In this document: in pieces, positions 30,100-39,575 of the stretch
Numbering within the stretch: the first letter of the stretch is position 1
How the letters are laid out: the number at the start of each line of letters is the position of its first letter
Assembly: GCA_019448385.1 (NCBI GenBank)
Contig: JAGTXO010000001.1
Span: 1,550,001 to 1,614,000 of the forward strand
DNA from: Diacronema lutheri
Taxonomy: Eukaryota; Haptophyta; Pavlovophyceae; Pavlovales; Pavlovaceae
Reading direction: 5' to 3'
DNA length: 64,000 nucleotides
Translations under genes and position numbers: made by a program
The notes under the pieces: generated by a model
What the model was told of the DNA's origin: nothing
Database searches by the model: none
The model's input: the letters and a program-made list of their open reading frames with translations, nothing else

Positions 30100-31887
30100 C
30101 TAGACCCGGCCGGACGTCGACGTCAGGCGCTGCATGGCGAGCAGCTGCTGCGTGCCAGCAAGCGTCGAGCCTCGCAGCGCGCCGCACGTGGTGCACGTGC
30201 GCTCCGCCGCGCTGCACTTGACCGTGCACGCGGCGCAGTCCCACACGTCAGAAGCGTACGCTGCCGCGGGCGCGACATGGCGCTGCGGCTTCTGCGTGCC
30301 GTGCGCGCCGGCGTGCGCGCGTGCTGCTTTGCCGCCGATGCTTCTCGCGTCGGGCGCGCCGGTGTCAATCGGCCTCGGCCGCTTGCTCTTGGGCGACGCG
30401 CCGCACAGGCGGCAGCGTGCATCTGACGGTGCGCAGGAGAGCGTGCAGCGCACACACGACCACTCGCCCTCGCCATCGGCGGGGCCGCTGCACAGGACAA
30501 CCGGCGTCGGCGGCTCGCTGCCATGCGCGCCGCGCGCGCGCGCGTGCAGCGATTGCGCGCCGAGCAGCGCGGCGATGTTGTGCGAGCGCGTCTCGAGGGG
30601 CTCAAAGTTGGTCGCCTGCACCGAGATGCGCGTGATCGGGTAAGAGACTTCGCGCTTGGCGAGCAACGCCAGTGCGGCAGCGGGCACGCGCTCGACCCAC
30701 ACGGTCGACGCGGCGGTGTGCGCAGGGAAGTCGCCCTGCCGGCTGTGCGCCGGCTCGTCCGGCGGGCCAAAAGTGAGCGAGAGCGTGCGCGGATGGCGGC
30801 CAAACTTTGCACCGTCCGCGGCGATGCGCAGCGCGAGCGATCGTGCGAGCGTGCGCACCCACGACGCGGCAGCGTCGTGCGCGCTGATCAGGATCGACTT
30901 CATCTCCATGTGCGACTGCGGCGCTCCGGTGGCCCTGACCTTGACGGCATCGACGCCCTCGCACTTGTCGAGGACGAAGATGGCCTGGGCCTTGCCCAAT
31001 CGCTGGGCGAGCAGCTTGGGTGGCAGGTGCTGGAGCACGTCGCCGGCGGTCCAGCAGCAGCTCTTGTACCGGCTGCCGCTCTGCGCGGAGCCCGCGGGCA
31101 CTGCGCCCTCGCGCGCACTGAGCTCGTCGAGCAGCGCGACGACCGCGTCGCCGAGCTTGCCGCCGAGCCCTCGCACGTCCCTCAAGTTGATCGTGCGCAG
31201 CATCGGCGCGCATGCGCTCGATGGCACCATCGTCTGCTTGTTCGGCTTGTTGAGCGCACTCGCCTGCTTGGCGACCGTCTTGTTGTGCGCAATGCCGCAG
31301 GAGGTGGTGAAGCGGAGGGCCACGTGCACCGCCGCGCGCAGCCGCGCGGCGACCATACAGCCGGCTTTGAGCAACGCGTCCGCGCGCGTCTCGATGAGCG
31401 GCGCGGCGTGCTCCCAGTCGCCGTCTACGCCGGCGACGATCGTATCCGCGGGCAGATCGGCGAACACGCCGCCGCGTGCGTCGACCTCGGCCACGCACAC
31501 GTCGGTGCAATCGACGTAGGCCTCGTCCAATCCGGCTTTCTCGATCACGACACCCGCGCACGCGGCGGCGAGCACATCAAACATCTTGCTGCTCGCCTCG
31601 CGGTAGCGGCCGAGGTCGATCTTGGCCGTGCGCCGGTCGATTTCGCCCGTCGCACCGGCGTCGTCCAGCGTGGGCACGTGCACGAGCTCGATCGCGGGGC
31701 AGAGCTTGGTCGCCTGCTCAACGGTCATACCGCGTGCGACGCCCGACGCGCGCGCCGAGTAGTTGATGGCGAGGAGGGACCCCCACTGCTGCACGGCGAA
31801 AGGAACGTCCCTCGGGATGCGGAGGCGCTCCTGCTCAACCTGCGCGTAAAAGCAATCCGCGTCGAGGTGGAGGATGACCCGGTGCAT
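30100..31887 (-). CDS. POLH: DNA polymerase eta (Y-family) with two RanBP2/NZF-type zinc fingers
   Basis: One exon, 595 aa, ATG at 31887. Y-family motifs: ILHLDADCFYAQVE at the N-terminus, NYSARASGVARGMT, EKAGLDEAYVDCT (metal-binding Asp-Glu) and TSCGIAHNKTVAKQASALNKPNKQ, closest to Pol eta, which bypasses UV lesions. The little-finger domain follows. The C-terminus has two C-x2-C-x10-C-x2-C fingers, each beginning W-x-C (WSCVRCTLSC and WDCAACTVKC), at about residues 475-505 and 550-580. Animal Pol eta instead has a C2H2 UBZ finger. In both fingers the Asn that usually follows the first pair is replaced by Cys. No PCNA-binding motif was recognised at the end. The polymerase call is firm. Confidence 0.9.
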   Translation of the reverse strand: MHRVILHLDADCFYAQVEQERLRIPRDVPFAVQQWGSLLAINYSARASGVARGMTVEQATKLCPAIELVHVPTLDDAGATGEIDRRTAKIDLGRYREASSKMFDVLAAACAGVVIEKAGLDEAYVDCTDVCVAEVDARGGVFADLPADTIVAGVDGDWEHAAPLIETRADALLKAGCMVAARLRAAVHVALRFTTSCGIAHNKTVAKQASALNKPNKQTMVPSSACAPMLRTINLRDVRGLGGKLGDAVVALLDELSAREGAVPAGSAQSGSRYKSCCWTAGDVLQHLPPKLLAQRLGKAQAIFVLDKCEGVDAVKVRATGAPQSHMEMKSILISAHDAAASWVRTLARSLALRIAADGAKFGRHPRTLSLTFGPPDEPAHSRQGDFPAHTAASTVWVERVPAAALALLAKREVSYPITRISVQATNFEPLETRSHNIAALLGAQSLHARARGAHGSEPPTPVVLCSGPADGEGEWSCVRCTLSCAPSDARCRLCGASPKSKRPRPIDTGAPDARSIGGKAARAHAGAHGTQKPQRHVAPAAAYASDVWDCAACTVKCSAAERTCTTCGALRGSTLAGTQQLLAMQRLTSTSGRV

Positions 31888-31940
31888 GCCTCCACCTCGC
31901 GCGTGCTACCGGCCAACGATGGCGTTTTGACAGTAGTGCG

Positions 31941-33491
31941 ATGCGAGGTCGAACGTTTGGCGTGGTCCTCGCGTGCGCGAGTTTCGTCGGCGGCGCGGTG
32001 TCCGACATGTTCAAGCGCAAGCTGCTCACCATGGGGATGGCTCCGGGTGAGCACCGCTGGCGCGCGCCGCGCGCCCATTCGGCCTACGAGAGCCCACGCG
32101 CCCGCCCGTGCGCGCCGCGCACCAGCCGAGGTGATACTCGTGTGGAACAGCGTGGACTGCGCGATCCTGCTCGTCGGATCGATCACGCTGGACCCGTTCC
32201 CGCCAGTGCTCGAGCCCGCTGCCGGGTTTTGGAGAGCGCTGCTCTTCAGCGCGTCGCTGTGCGTGACGGGGTCGGTGCTCCATGCCGGCGCGATCAAGAA
32301 GGTGCGGCGCTCAGCACGCGCTCGCACGCCGCGCAGTGCCCACGCGCTCACTCGGCGCGTCCTCCGCGCGCGTCGCGTTGTCAGGGCGGCCTGGCATCGG
32401 TGCCGTTCCTCTCCTTCAACCCAGCATGGTCGCTGCTCATCTCGTCCGTCGTCAACGGCGAGGTGCCGAATGCGCAGGGGGTCGGCGGCGTGATCGTGCT
32501 CACCATGGGCGCACTCGTCCTCTCCCACGCCAACGCGTCGCAGGCGCGGCCACCCGTGGACGCGGGCCTACCGCCGCCGGCCGACAGCAGCGACGGCGAG
32601 CACGCCATGAGAGGCCACGCCTCGATGCTGCGCGGCGCGGCGCACGATGGTGTGCTTGCGGATGAGTCGACCCTGCTGCTCGCCGATGCTGACGGCAACG
32701 CGCCGCGCCGGCCGCGCCCGTACAGCAAGCCATCCGGCGGCCACGCGCACGCCGCGCAGCCCAGCGCGCGCGACGCGCGTGACGCGTCCGCGATGATGGC
32801 ACTGAGCGGGCTGTGCTGGGCGAGCGCGTCGTCGTTTGAAAAGCTCGGGCTGAGCGCAGGCCGCAGCTGGCGCGCGCACCATTTCCTCTGCTTGCAAAAG
32901 GCGCGGCGTCCCGACGCGCGCGCGCGCGCGCGCGCCGCGCGTGCGCACAGCCGCCGCGCGCGCCCCCGCCCCGCGCGCACGACATCGTCGCCCCACTGGT
33001 CATACGTTCTCCGACAGCCCGCCCCTCCCGATGCCCGCGCGCAGTTCGTGATGGCGATGCCGCTGCTCGGCCACTTCCTTGTCCAGCGCTTTGCCGGCGG
33101 CTCTGCCAAGCGCGCGCGGCAGCCCCTGCCGTGCTCACGCCGGCCAGTGCTCGCGCTGCTCCTCGTCTCGGCGTGCCTCGTGAGGGCGCGCGGCGCAGCC
33201 GGCCGCGCGCCACGCAGCGCGGGGCCATGCGAAGCGCCGAGTGCGCGTGTCGCTCATCGCTCACGCTGGCCAACCCGATCCCGCCCGCCTCAGGACACGT
33301 TCAGCGTGCTCACCTACTTCATGTCTCTCGAATGGATCTTCGTCTCCTTCTCGCTCGCGCTCAAGCGGGCGGGCGGCATCCTGCTCGCCGTCCTTGGCGG
33401 GATGCTCGTCTTCGGCGAGGTCGTTTCGCGGCTCGCGTGGGGCTCGATCGTTGTGATGGTTGCCGGTGTGATCCTTGTCGTCACCAGCTGA
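31941..33491 (+). CDS. Drug/metabolite (DMT, EamA-like) transporter
   Basis: Several exons. Firm junctions: 31941-32046, 32126-32301 (GTGCGG donor) and an exon starting at 32385, all phase-consistent. Further coding blocks start at 33045 and 33294 and end at 33491. Membrane spans include GVVLACASFVGGAVSDMFKR, DCAILLVGSITLDPF, LLFSASLCVTGSVLHAG, VPFLSFNPAWSLLISS, MMALSGLCWASASSFEKLG, VMAMPLLGHFLV, and a last block (LTYFMSLEWIFVSFSLALKR and ILLAVLGGMLVF). The pattern is that of a ten-span DMT carrier with a variable loop of about 80 residues in the middle. Donors after about 32850 and 33110 are not canonical GT in phase; GC donors are possible. The substrate is unknown. Confidence 0.7.
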   Translation: MRGRTFGVVLACASFVGGAVSDMFKRKLLTMGMAPGEHRWRAPRAHSAYESPRARPCAPRTSRGDTRVEQRGLRDPARRIDHAGPVPASARARCRVLESAALQRVAVRDGVGAPCRRDQEGAALSTRSHAAQCPRAHSARPPRASRCQGGLASVPFLSFNPAWSLLISSVVNGEVPNAQGVGGVIVLTMGALVLSHANASQARPPVDAGLPPPADSSDGEHAMRGHASMLRGAAHDGVLADESTLLLADADGNAPRRPRPYSKPSGGHAHAAQPSARDARDASAMMALSGLCWASASSFEKLGLSAGRSWRAHHFLCLQKARRPDARARARAARAHSRRARPRPARTTSSPHWSYVLRQPAPPDARAQFVMAMPLLGHFLVQRFAGGSAKRARQPLPCSRRPVLALLLVSACLVRARGAAGRAPRSAGPCEAPSARVAHRSRWPTRSRPPQDTFSVLTYFMSLEWIFVSFSLALKRAGGILLAVLGGMLVFGEVVSRLAWGSIVVMVAGVILVVTS

Positions 33492-33618
33492 TCACACATG
33501 GCCGCGCCACCTCATAGCGGGCGATCGTGGCGGTGCGTGAAGCGAGGGGTGGGCAGAGACGCAAAGTGCGGTCCAACTGCGCATCGTGCGCAACAGACCT
33601 CAACTTCCTTGTGGTCGC

Positions 33619-34398
33619 TCACGCCGGCGACGCAGCGTGACAGTGTGCATCGGCGGCCACGATGCTCGCGCTCGCGCTCTCGGCATCGGCGTCGCCCTTG
33701 GCGGCCAGCTGTACGCTCGCACGGGGCTCGATGTCGTGCAGATGTTCGGCGATGCGATCGATCACGCCAATGTCGCGTGCTTCGGTGGCCGTGAAGTACG
33801 AATCTTTATCAAAGACGAATTCGACCTCTTTGGTCGATCTGCCCGTCGCGCGCGTGATCAGTTCGAGGAGCGTCGCGCGCGTCTTGCAGAGCTCGTCGGC
33901 GTGCAGGCGGACGTCCTCGGCGGTGCGCTTGACGTCGCCAAGCCGGGCAAAAGGCTGGTGGAGCATGATGCGCGCGTGCGGTAGGGCGAAGCGCTGGCCC
34001 GGCTCGCCTGCCGCGAGAATCATCGCGCCCATGCTCTCGCAATGGCCCACGCACACGGTGCGCACCGGCGAGCTGATAAGGTTCATCATGTCGATGATGC
34101 CCAGCCCGGAATACACCTTGCCCCCGCGGCTCGTCACGAACAGCGTGATCGGCTCACCCGGCTGGTCGAATTCGAGCGCGAGCAGCTGGCCGATGACAAG
34201 CTTTGCGCTGACGTCGTCGATCGGCCCGCTTAGATAGATGGCGCGCTGGCGCGGCAGCGTCTCGTAGAAGAGCTCGTTCGCCGACTTGGGCTGCGACGGC
34301 CGCTTTTGCTCCATCCTGGACGCACACGCGTACGTGCCGTACGCGAGGACTCCGGACGGGAGCACCCCCCGCATGATCCCGCGCCACACGCGCGCCAT
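33619..34398 (-). CDS. ClpP protease subunit
   Basis: One exon, 259 aa, ATG at 34398. The Ser-His-Asp triad is visible: Ser122 in GHCESMGAMILAAG, His147 in ARIMLHQPFARL and Asp199 in FDKDSYFTATEARDIGVID. The spacing (25 and 52) is close to that of E. coli ClpP (25 and 49). It forms the proteolytic barrel that works with a Clp AAA+ unfoldase. The leader is short, basic and Ala-rich (RVWRGIMRGVLPSGVLAYGT), without a clear signal peptide, so mitochondrial targeting is more likely than plastid. The last 35 residues are an Ala-rich extension. The start is 47 bases from that of RAE1. Confidence 0.92.
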   Translation of the reverse strand: MARVWRGIMRGVLPSGVLAYGTYACASRMEQKRPSQPKSANELFYETLPRQRAIYLSGPIDDVSAKLVIGQLLALEFDQPGEPITLFVTSRGGKVYSGLGIIDMMNLISSPVRTVCVGHCESMGAMILAAGEPGQRFALPHARIMLHQPFARLGDVKRTAEDVRLHADELCKTRATLLELITRATGRSTKEVEFVFDKDSYFTATEARDIGVIDRIAEHLHDIEPRASVQLAAKGDADAESASASIVAADAHCHAASPA

Positions 34399-34445
34399 CG
34401 TGCAAGCCGCAGCGATACGAAGTAAGTGTTGAGCACGCGAGCGCG

Positions 34446-35713
34446 ATGTTCGGCGGGATGCAGGCCGTGGCGCAGCCCAATCCGAACGGCGACATTCTGG
34501 TGGCCAACGGCCCGACTGACGGCATCTCGTGCGTCAAGTTCAGCCCCGTCGCCAACAACCTCGTCGCGGGGTCGTGGGACAACCAGATCCGATTCTGGGA
34601 GGTGCAGGCGACCGGTGCGACGGTCCCTAAGGCCGCGCAGACGTACGACGCGCCGATCCTGTCGTGCGCGTGGAGCCACGATGGGATGCGCGTCTTCACG
34701 GGGGGATGCGACAAGCAGGCAAAATGCTGGGACTTGGCCTCGAACCAAGTGATCCAGGTCGGCGCGCACGACGCGCCCGTGCGGTACGTCTTCTGGCTTC
34801 ACGAGATGACGCCAAACTGCGTCGTGACCGGCAGCTGGGACAAGACGCTTAAGTACTGGGACTGCCGAGCACCCGCGCCGGTGCTGACGGTGCCCCTCAC
34901 CGAGCGCGTCTACTGCATGGACGCCACGGTGCGCGCGCGCGGCAGCGCACGCGCGCGCGCGCAGCTGGACGCGCCGCAACGCGTGCGCCCATCCTCCCTT
35001 CACGCGCCGTCTGCGCTACGCGGGGCGACGGCGGCCGCGCAGTACCCGCTCCTCACTGTGAGCACAGCCGATCGCAAGGTGATTGTGTTCGACCTGAACA
35101 ACCCGCAGCGCCCGTTCCGCGAGATAGAGTCGCCGCTCAAGTTCCAGAGCCGGTGCGTGGCAAATTTCACCGACAAGACTGGCTTCTGCCTCGCTTCGGT
35201 GGAGGGGCGCGTAGCGGTGCAGCACGTCGACCCGGCCAACCAGGCCAAAAACTTTGCGTTCAAGTGCCACCGCGAGAGCACCACCAACGACATCTGGGCG
35301 GTCAACTGGATCGCCTTCCACCCAAAGTTTGGCACATTCGCGACGCTCGGCGCGGATGGCTCGTACAACTTTTGGGACAAAGACAAGTGCGGCCCCCGCG
35401 CGTCCGCGCGCATCGCGCTCCGCTCTACAATCCGCCGAGCGCACCTGCGCGCCACTCGTCGCCTGCCGTGCGGCTGCTCCTTGCGCGCGCTCCCCGCAGC
35501 CGGCAGCGCCTCAAAGAATTTAAACGCCTCAACACGCCGCTCACGTGCGGCGCGTTCAACCACGATGGCAACATCTTTGCGTACGCCGCGTCGTACGACT
35601 GGAGCAAAGGCTCCGAGCACTACACCGTCAAAACGAATAACATCTACCTCCACGCCGTGCAGGAGAAGGAGGTGAAGCCCAACCCGCAGGCGCAGCAGAC
35701 GCGCAGACGATGA
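34446..35713 (+). CDS. RAE1: RAE1/Gle2 mRNA export factor (WD40)
   Basis: Three exons, 34446-34928, 35043-35386 and 35500-35713, are all phase-consistent and give 346 aa, close to human RAE1 (368). Seven-bladed WD40 features: GISCVKFSPVANNLVAGSWD, NQIRFWEV, VFTGGCDKQAKCWDL, VVTGSWDKTLKYWDCR, then the Rae1-specific YPLLTVSTADRKVIVFDLNN, TNDIWAVNWIAFHPKFGTFA and NHDGNIFAYAASYDWSKGSE. RAE1 sits at the nuclear pore with Nup98 through a GLEBS motif and aids mRNA export and spindle function. The third exon completes the last blade, which strongly supports the splice model. Confidence 0.95.
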
Positions 35714-35863
35714 GGAATTGAGTGAGCCCAGCGTGGGTGTGACGTCAGTCATCAGACCCGGCTTTTCGGCCGCTTTGTCAATGTGCGGTGTCCTCACCCG
35801 GGGTTCGCCGCGCGCGTGTGCGCAGCCGCTGAGCTTTTCCAAGGGCCAGGCCCCAGCGCACAG

Positions 35864-37468
35864 TCACACTTCGACTGTGGTGTTTTCGTACACCGCAGCT
35901 GGGACGACCGCCTTGCCGCCTGACGTGTTCTTGATGGTCACGTTGCCCTTGATGACAACGTTGGGCGCGAACTCAACCTCTCCCTGCCGTGGCGAGCGCC
36001 GCGCGCGCGGCAGGCCGACAAGTGAGCGCACTGCGCGCGGGGCACAGCATGCGACCGCGGGGCGCAGTGGCAAGGGACGGAGCGGGCGAACGGCGCCGCG
36101 CGCGCACGTCGATCGTGAGCGTCTTGCAGCCGATCATCGAGGGCACGGCCCCGAGCGCATCCATCGCGTCGACAAACTTGTAGCGCCCGTCCAGCTTCAC
36201 GTCGGGCGGCACGCCGTTGCGCTCGGGCGCGAGCTCGATGCGGAAGTCGGCCGTCATCACGTACGCGTCCGAGCGGAGCGCGACGAGGTCGGCTGTCGTC
36301 TTGACGGGCGCGAAGCGCGAGCGCGGGATGACGATCGCCGTCGCGCCTTGGAAGCACGAGATCGCGCTGCCCATCGCCGTCTCGAGCTGCAGCACCTTGG
36401 TCGAGCCCTTGTCGCGCGGGTCGACCGTCTTGGCGTTCTTGATCACGGGCAGAGGAAGCGCGCCGCTGTGCTTGTCAAACTGCGCCTTGAGTGCCTGCAG
36501 ATCGACCCACAGGTTGTTCGTGTTGAAGAACCTGCCGAGTTTTGCCAGAGCGCCGCGCGCGTGGCCGCGAGTCAGGAGCGTGCCGAGACGCGCGCGGCAG
36601 CCGGCAGCGCAAGCACGCCTGTCGCGCACTTGTATTTGGCGATGTTCTGGAACTCCTTCTCGTCCTCGTCCGGGCACTGCGCCGACTCGCGCAGCAGCAG
36701 CGCGCCGGTCTGCGCGTCCTTGGCGAGGTGGCCGCCCTTTTTGTCGGCGTCCGTCCGCTCTGCGACCTCCATCATGAAGGGCGCGCCTGATGCGGCGAAG
36801 TGCGTCAGCAGGCCGAGGTGCATCGTTGCGCCCAGGTTGTCCGAGTTCGATACGAACATGTAGCGGAAGCCCTTGGCAAGCAGCTTGTCAAGCGTGCCGG
36901 AGCCAAGCATTGCCGGGTAAATGTCGCCGTGGCCCGGTGGGCACCACTCGTGCGACGGATCTTTGGGCCACGCGGCGGGCGTGAGGTCCGCCGCCGTCAC
37001 CTTGGGCGCCTTGTTCTGCACGAACTCGAGATCCGCGCCGGTGCCAAGCTCTGGATACGCCGCGAGGTGGGCAAGCGTATCCTCTGAAGTCGAGAACGAG
37101 TTCATGAGCATGAACGCAAGGTCCGTCTTATAGTCCGCGCGCATCGAACGGACCTGCTTTGCGATCAAGTCGAGGAAGGTGTCGCCGCCCTTGACTGGGA
37201 GGAGCGACTTGGCCTTGTCCAAGCCCATGCCTGTTCCCAGTCCGCCGTTCAGCTTGAGCATCAGCGTCTGCTTGAGCAGTGCCGGGTTGGGCTTGGCGGT
37301 CAAGCTTTCCATGCGCGGCAGCGAGTCGACGGGCGCGATCGCGCTCTCGGGGACCATGGTCGACGCACCGGACGTGAGCACCGAGTAGTTGTACTTGAAC
37401 GCGGCGATTGCCGTATCGTTCAGCCCCTCCGCTTGCATCTTCTTCTCGAACGCGGGCCAGTGCTCCAT
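35864..37468 (-). CDS. UGP: UTP-glucose-1-phosphate uridylyltransferase
   Basis: Three exons, 37468-36630, 36531-36108 and 35983-35864, give 460 aa. Splices restore KYK-FFNTNNLWVDL and KTLTIDV-type junctions in phase. The nucleotide-binding signature LKLNGGLGTGMGLDKAKSLL is exact for the family; FVSNSDNLGA and WCPPGHGDIY are the UTP/glucose-phosphate loops. The C-terminal beta-helix (NVVIKGNVTIKN) is complete. It makes UDP-glucose for polysaccharide and glycolipid synthesis in the cytosol. An upstream in-frame extension to 37558 lacks a supporting feature. It is in tandem with eS1 upstream on the same strand, 228 bases between eS1's stop and this ATG. Confidence 0.95.
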
Positions 37469-37541
37469 GGCTGACAGACTCCGCACGAGCAAGTCCGACG
37501 GCACGAGAGCGGAGATGCGCGCACCACGGCCGAGGTGGAAC

Positions 37542-37564
37542 GAAACTTTGGATTGCAAAGTTTC
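37542..37564. promoter_or_regulatory. Inverted repeat upstream of UGPase
   Basis: Arms GAAACTTTG (37542-37550) and CAAAGTTTC (37556-37564) are perfect complements around five bases, 74 bases upstream of the UGPase ATG. It is AT-rich against a GC-rich background, so either a factor-binding site or an RNA hairpin in the 5' leader is possible. Confidence 0.35.
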
Positions 37565-37696
37565 ACACGGTCGTCGTGTTCACTCAGGTCAGTCGGGTCA
37601 GTCGCCGCGTTTCTGGTGCTGTCCGTGGAGCCGCTGAACGTGTGATCGGGCTGACACGTTCCGCGGGCCCCCACGTGCCGCTAACATTTGATGGAG

Positions 37697-38760
37697 CTAC
37701 TCGCCGACCACCTTCTGGGCCTCCTTCTTCGCCGGGCCCTCGTCGTCGTCCACGGTCGGCTTCTTGCCGACGCCGAGCGGGTCAACTTTCTCGGACCCGT
37801 CGATCATCTTGCCCGTGTCCTCCGTGCCAACGTCGGCGTGAATCTCGAGCAGCTTGACCATGTCAAACTTCGGCTTGCGCAAGATCTTGGCTTTGCGCAC
37901 AAAGACGTTCTGCAGCGGGAAGATGCCCATGCACGCCTTCTCGACCTCCTTGCCGATCGCCTCGGGGATGAACTTGTCCACGAGCGCCTTGAGGTCCACC
38001 GTCGACGCCTCGCGCACCATCACCTCGCGCATCTTCGCGCGAATCGCCTTCACCTGCGCCGCCTTTGCATAGCACGTCTTCTTCAGCTGGTTCGGGCGCT
38101 TGCGCGTGAAGCCGATGCAGAAGAGCCGGAGCACGTAGCCATCCGTTGTCTTCACGTCCATGTGCGCCTCGATCAGCGTCTGCCACTTGCGCACGAGGCT
38201 GCGCAGCTTGTCCGTCGTGAAGCTCATGCCGTAAAAGTTGGTCAAGCAGTACATGCCCTGCACCTCCTCGCACTCGAGGTACATCTTGCGGAACGCCTGG
38301 TCCTCGTCCTTGTTGAGGTCGGCGAGGTTCACCTCGAAAACGCGGCCCTTAAGCGAGTCAGACGAGAGCTTCGTGCCCGCCGACTTGGTCTGCGCGGTGG
38401 CGCGGAGGCGCGCGGCGATTTGCGCGAAAAAAGGCACCCAGCACGGCCGGAGTGAACACGAGTGCGGCGGCTCGAGGCGCCCAGCGCTCGCGAATCGTCC
38501 GCCACGCAGGCCCGCGCTCGTCGCCGCGGCCAGCTCGGCGCAGCCTCGGCCACGAGCGCCCGCCGATCGCGAGCCAAGCGCGGCGCGCGGGCCGTCTTGC
38601 GGGCGGACGCGGCGCGCACCACGGGCGTCTTGCCGCAGTTGCGGACCACGAAGTTGGAGGGCGCCCGGATGTCGTACCACTCCTTCTTCGTGAACGGGTC
38701 GACCACCTTCTTCCCCTTCCCACGCTTGCCCTTCAGCCCCTTGTTCTTGCCGACAGCCAT
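37697..38760 (-). CDS. RPS3A: Small-subunit ribosomal protein eS1 (RPS3A)
   Basis: Two exons, 38760-38620 and 38389-37697, give 277 aa. The 230-base intron (GTGCGC...GCGCAG) splits RNCGKTPVV from [20 protein letters not shown], exactly the family order. Other matches: [70 protein letters not shown] and the [20 protein letters not shown] tail. eS1 sits on the 40S platform near the mRNA exit and binds initiation factors. Length is slightly above the usual 264. It is divergent from the frataxin-like gene. Confidence 0.96.
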
Positions 38761-38851
38761 GGTGCGCGGCACACGAGGCGAAGGCGCTCTTGCACGTGGC
38801 CCTTACTACGAGCAGCAGAGTCCGGGAAAATCCGGACTAACCACCGTCGCC

Positions 38852-39358
38852 ATGCTGCTCCTGCTGCGGAGGCTCTCACAACACGGCCTCGCGCAGCTTG
38901 CCCCCGCGCTGCGACGGCCGGCTCGCGTGCCGCCGGCGATGCACCCCGCAATCGCGGTCGCCCTTGGGCCGCTGGGCGTCCCGCGCGAGCAGCCAGCGGC
39001 GTTCCGCCGCGCGCTCGCGACGGCAGGCGGCGGATCAACACGCGCGGATGCGGATGCTGAGCTGCGACGCATCCACGTGGCGTTGGCGGACGCTTTTGGC
39101 GAGGACAAGGCGACGCTCGCCGACGGCAGGGTGCAGCTTGATCTCGGCCCGTCCATCGGGTACTACAGCATCTCGTCCGAAGTGAGCGGCCGGCCCGCTG
39201 TGCCAAAGATCCTGCTCACGTCGCCCGTGTCGGGCGCACGTTGGTACGTGTGGGACGCGCCCAACGAGAGCTGGTCCTCCCCCGACGATGGCCACCATCT
39301 CGTCGAGTTGTTTGTTCGCGAGCTGATGCACAGCACGGCGCGCTACGTAAACTTGTGA
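38852..39358 (+). CDS. Frataxin-like (CyaY-fold) mitochondrial protein
   Basis: One exon, 168 aa from the ATG at 38852; another ATG lies upstream but falls too near the eS1 start. The N-terminus (LLLLRRLSQHGLAQLAPALR) looks like a mitochondrial presequence. The C-terminal 95 residues follow the frataxin plan: a helix (IHVALADAFGED), strands GRVQLDLGPSIGYYSIS, then PKILLTSPVSGARWYVWD, near the family's IWLSSPVSGPKRFDW, and a closing helix (LVELFVRELM). Frataxin supports iron-sulfur cluster assembly. The acidic first helix is weaker than in typical members and the strand-two motif is divergent, so I call it frataxin-like. Confidence 0.6.
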   Translation: MLLLLRRLSQHGLAQLAPALRRPARVPPAMHPAIAVALGPLGVPREQPAAFRRALATAGGGSTRADADAELRRIHVALADAFGEDKATLADGRVQLDLGPSIGYYSISSEVSGRPAVPKILLTSPVSGARWYVWDAPNESWSSPDDGHHLVELFVRELMHSTARYVNL

Positions 39359-39575
39359 CTTTCTCCAACACTGCCAAGAGCGTGAAGCGCGCGCGGAAGC
39401 CTGGGCATCCAGCGCGGGGGCCCAGGCTGATGCGGAGCAGCGCCCGCGTTCGCGTGGCACAGCCGGCGGCTTGCGCCAATATTGGACAGAGGGGCCCGAG
39501 GGACAGGGCAGCGCGCGCATCGCGGCAGCGGAGCCGCTGGGGCGAGAAGCCGGCGTGCGGCCAGCGGCGCGGCCG

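Noticed and set aside
38390-38619. Open frame through the eS1 intron
   Set aside because: The translation is Arg/Ala-rich, and splicing restores the conserved eS1 order exactly.
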